In this document: positions 5,239-6,816 of the stretch, piece after piece
How the letters are laid out: each line of letters opens with the position of its first letter
Numbering within the stretch: the stretch's first letter is position 1
Origin: Bacillota bacterium
GTDB taxonomy: Bacteria > Bacillota > Clostridia > Christensenellales > SZUA-584
Assembly (NCBI GenBank): GCA_023415915.1
Contig: JAEZIZ010000053.1
Location: 1-6,816 of the forward strand
Length of the DNA: 6,816 bases
Direction of reading: 5' to 3'
The notes under the pieces: generated by a model
Database searches by the model: none
What the model saw: only the letters and a program-made list of their open reading frames with translations
Told to the model about the DNA's origin: nothing
Position numbers and translations under genes: made by a program

Positions 5239-6180
5239 ATGAAAAAGTTTTTACTCATCGCATTGGCGCTTATGACAGCGCTTGTCTTTGCGGCATGCGC
5301 GGGTCCCGCCGCTTCCGACGCTCCCGTTGCAGTCGCTACGCTCTCCGGCCCTACCGGCATGGGCATGATAAAGATGTTCTCCAATGAAGCATACGACATT
5401 TCGCTGCTATCAAACCCCGACGAGATAAGCCCCAAGATAATAGGGGGCGAAGTGCAGGTCGCAACGATCCCCTCCAACCTCGCCGCCGTAATATACAACA
5501 AGACGGGCGGCGGCATAAAGACTGTAGCCGTAAATACCATGGGCGTGCTGTATATACTCGAAAACGGGGATACGGTGGAAAGCCTCGCGGACCTTGCGGG
5601 AAAGACGATATACGCAACGGGACAGGGCGCTACGCCCGAGTACGTGTTTCAGAAGATACTTGACGATAATGGCGTCAAGGATGTGACCATACAGTTTATG
5701 GGCGCTCATGCCGACCTTGCGAACGCTATGGCCGCGGGAGACGTTAAGCTGGCGCTGCTGCCCGAGCCTTTTGTCTCCACGGTGCTCGCCAAAAACAGCG
5801 ACGTCTCCGTTAAGATAGACGTCAACGAAGAATGGAAGGCCATATTCGGCGAGGATGCAGGCATACCTATGGGCGTAACCGTAGTCACCAAGGACTTCGC
5901 GCAAAACAAGGCCGCGATGGATAAGCTTATAGCGGATTACTCCGCTTCGGTGAACTATGTCGTTTCCGACTCGGAAGCCGCAGCGGCGGACATAGCCGAG
6001 GCAGGCATCGTCGGATCCAAAGAGATAGCGTCCGCTTCGATTCCGCGGTGCGGCATATCGTTTTCCACGGGCGAGGCATGCAAGGCTCAGCTTGACGACT
6101 ATTTCAGCGTGATGTTTGAGAGCAACCCGAAATCCTTAGGCGGCGCTCTCCCCGACGAAAACTTCTATTATCTGCCGTAA
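5239..6180 (+). CDS. ABC transporter substrate-binding lipoprotein, NMT1/SsuA-like
   Basis: This 313-residue protein is predicted to be exported, lipid-anchored and to capture a solute for an ABC importer. Residues 1-19 form a lipoprotein signal with KK at positions 2-3 and a hydrophobic core. Cys20 follows FAA, an acceptable but not ideal lipobox because Phe is unusual at -3. The mature part has the periplasmic-binding type II pattern of NMT1/SsuA-like proteins: SGPTGMGM (36-43), VATIPSNLAAV (74-84), GKTIYATGQGATPEYV (121-136), LLPEPFVST (173-181) and NPKSLGGALPDENFYY (296-311). The substrate is unknown; sulfonate, nitrate, taurine, pyrimidine and metal or cofactor ligands all occur in this fold. 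GGGAAGG (5224-5230), eight bases upstream, supports ATG 5239 over the earlier ATG 5218. The gene lies 152 bases after the TM1266 gene and ends at a strong terminator with no permease or ATPase gene next to it. Confidence 0.88.
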   Translation: MKKFLLIALALMTALVFAACAGPAASDAPVAVATLSGPTGMGMIKMFSNEAYDISLLSNPDEISPKIIGGEVQVATIPSNLAAVIYNKTGGGIKTVAVNTMGVLYILENGDTVESLADLAGKTIYATGQGATPEYVFQKILDDNGVKDVTIQFMGAHADLANAMAAGDVKLALLPEPFVSTVLAKNSDVSVKIDVNEEWKAIFGEDAGIPMGVTVVTKDFAQNKAAMDKLIADYSASVNYVVSDSEAAAADIAEAGIVGSKEIASASIPRCGISFSTGEACKAQLDDYFSVMFESNPKSLGGALPDENFYYLP

Positions 6181-6193
6181 TTAACAAGGACTG

Positions 6194-6220
6194 AAAAAGG
6201 CCGTTTTACCGGCCTTTTTT
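6194..6220 (+). terminator. Strong intrinsic terminator after the lipoprotein gene
   Basis: AAAAAGGCCG (6194-6203) and CGGCCTTTTT (6210-6219) pair perfectly around a TTTTAC loop, ending in a run of T. The A-run on the 5' side makes it potentially bidirectional. It closes the transcript 14 nt after the TAA stop codon. Confidence 0.92.
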
Positions 6221-6264
6221 CTTTGCTGAAAAGTTGTAAAAATTGTAAACTAATCTCGGTTTAA

Positions 6265-6293
6265 TTGACTTTTGATGGTTATTACTATAGAAT
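6265..6293 (+). promoter_or_regulatory. Promoter of the secreted protein gene
   Basis: TTGACT (6265-6270) and TAGAAT (6288-6293) are separated by 17 nt, each hexamer one base from consensus. Transcription would begin near 6300, about 45 nt before the TTG start codon. Confidence 0.7.
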
Positions 6294-6344
6294 ATTTTCT
6301 ATTCCTAAGATCATATACGTTTCTGTTACAAGGAGGAAAACGTT

Positions 6345-6816
6345 TTGAAAAAGTATATATCCGTTTTCATTACGGCCGCGCTGCTGCTGTCCATGCTGGC
6401 AGGCATAGGCGGAACGGCGCTGGCGGAGGGAGAAGCATTATCTGTTACAACAAGTACAACGGAACTGTCCGCGGGCGCAGAAGTGATATTTAATTATACG
6501 ATAACCGCGCCTGAAGGTAGCTATAAAATCTTTTGTGGTAATACGAATCAATATTTCGATGTTTCTGCATTAACCAGCACATTTAAAATGACCGTGCCGG
6601 ACAATCTGCTTAACGCTCAGCTTAATTTTCAATTGTGCGACGCGAACGGTACTCCTTTTGCGGGCGCTACTTCTTCTGTAACCATTAAAAAAGCGCTTAC
6701 AGTCAAAATGCACGCGACAGTAACGGCAGATCTTACGCTCGCCGAGCCCGGCGATGTGGTAACGTTCACGATAAACGTTGAAAACCAGGGCGAAGCGGTA
6801 CTGGAAAACATAGAAG
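6345..6816 (+). CDS. Secreted protein with DUF11/CARDB-like repeat, 3' end outside the window
   Basis: The frame is open from TTG 6345 to the end of the window, giving 157 residues and an incomplete codon. The TTG start is chosen because AAGGAGG (6330-6336) lies 8 nt upstream and a classical signal peptide follows at once: MKKYISVFITAALLLSMLAG and onward to ALA at 25-27, with cleavage likely before Glu28. No in-frame ATG offers a better start. The mature part is Thr-, Ser- and Ala-rich and beta-like. Near the end, LAEPGDVVTFTINVENQGEA resembles the DUF11 or CARDB type of Ig-like repeat found in surface and exported proteins. Its full length, number of repeats and anchoring mode are unknown. 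It has its own promoter and lies after a strong terminator, so it is separate from the lipoprotein gene. Confidence 0.8.
   Translation, partial: MKKYISVFITAALLLSMLAGIGGTALAEGEALSVTTSTTELSAGAEVIFNYTITAPEGSYKIFCGNTNQYFDVSALTSTFKMTVPDNLLNAQLNFQLCDANGTPFAGATSSVTIKKALTVKMHATVTADLTLAEPGDVVTFTINVENQGEAVLENIE

Noticed and set aside
5208..5909. Minus-strand open frames opposite the lipoprotein gene
   Set aside because: They are shadows of a well-supported plus-strand gene and lack their own ribosome binding sites.
6272..6493. 73-residue frame starting at ATG 6272
   Set aside because: It overlaps the TTG-initiated secreted protein in another frame, begins upstream of the predicted transcript start and encodes no plausible protein.
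1..6816. CRISPR arrays, insertion sequences, tRNA or rRNA genes, phage genes
   Set aside because: No regularly spaced repeats, transposase genes, target-site duplications or cloverleaf sequences were seen on either strand.

Overview
The window reads as a chromosomal segment of a Firmicute, most likely a member of the Clostridia. The reasons are a T-box leader on ileS, strong AGGAGG-type ribosome binding sites, Gram-positive lipoprotein and secretion signals, and a TM1266-family regulator typical of anaerobes with [FeFe]-hydrogenase. Base composition is mixed: genes are moderately GC-rich with many ATA isoleucine codons, and intergenic regions are AT-rich. This taxonomic call is inference.

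Left half (1-3626, minus strand). A complete 1033-residue isoleucyl-tRNA synthetase of the long, eukaryote-like IleRS2 type occupies 216-3317. It is preceded by a T-box leader (about 3318-3591) with a sigma-A type promoter, a likely ATC (Ile) specifier, the T-box sequence and an intrinsic terminator. A strong inverted repeat follows the gene. At the extreme left are a possible promoter and ribosome binding site for a minus-strand gene that lies outside the window.

Middle (3700-4606, plus strand). A promoter, a perfect dyad in the 5' UTR and a good ribosome binding site precede a 71-residue two-helix membrane protein. A 123-base spacer with mutually exclusive hairpins leads to a GNAT-family acetyltransferase.

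Right half (4607-6816, plus strand). A good promoter starts a leader of about 170 nt that ends in a textbook intrinsic terminator 24 nt before the start codon of a TM1266-family regulator. No room for another standard promoter is left in between, so the terminator should be conditional. The leader can be folded into a junction with a possible pseudoknot whose strand is also the best candidate antiterminator. This looks like a riboswitch of a class I do not recognise, and it is the main finding. The regulator is followed by an ABC-type substrate-binding lipoprotein. That gene ends at a strong terminator with no permease or ATPase next to it. The last gene starts with TTG at 6345, has its own promoter, encodes a secreted protein with a DUF11/CARDB-like repeat, and is cut by the window end.

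How the parts work together. The ileS unit is a self-contained amino-acid-starvation circuit. The TM1266 regulator and the lipoprotein may form a two-gene unit controlled by the leader RNA, plausibly tied to metal, cofactor or hydrogenase physiology. The ligand and the transported substrate cannot be read from the sequence.
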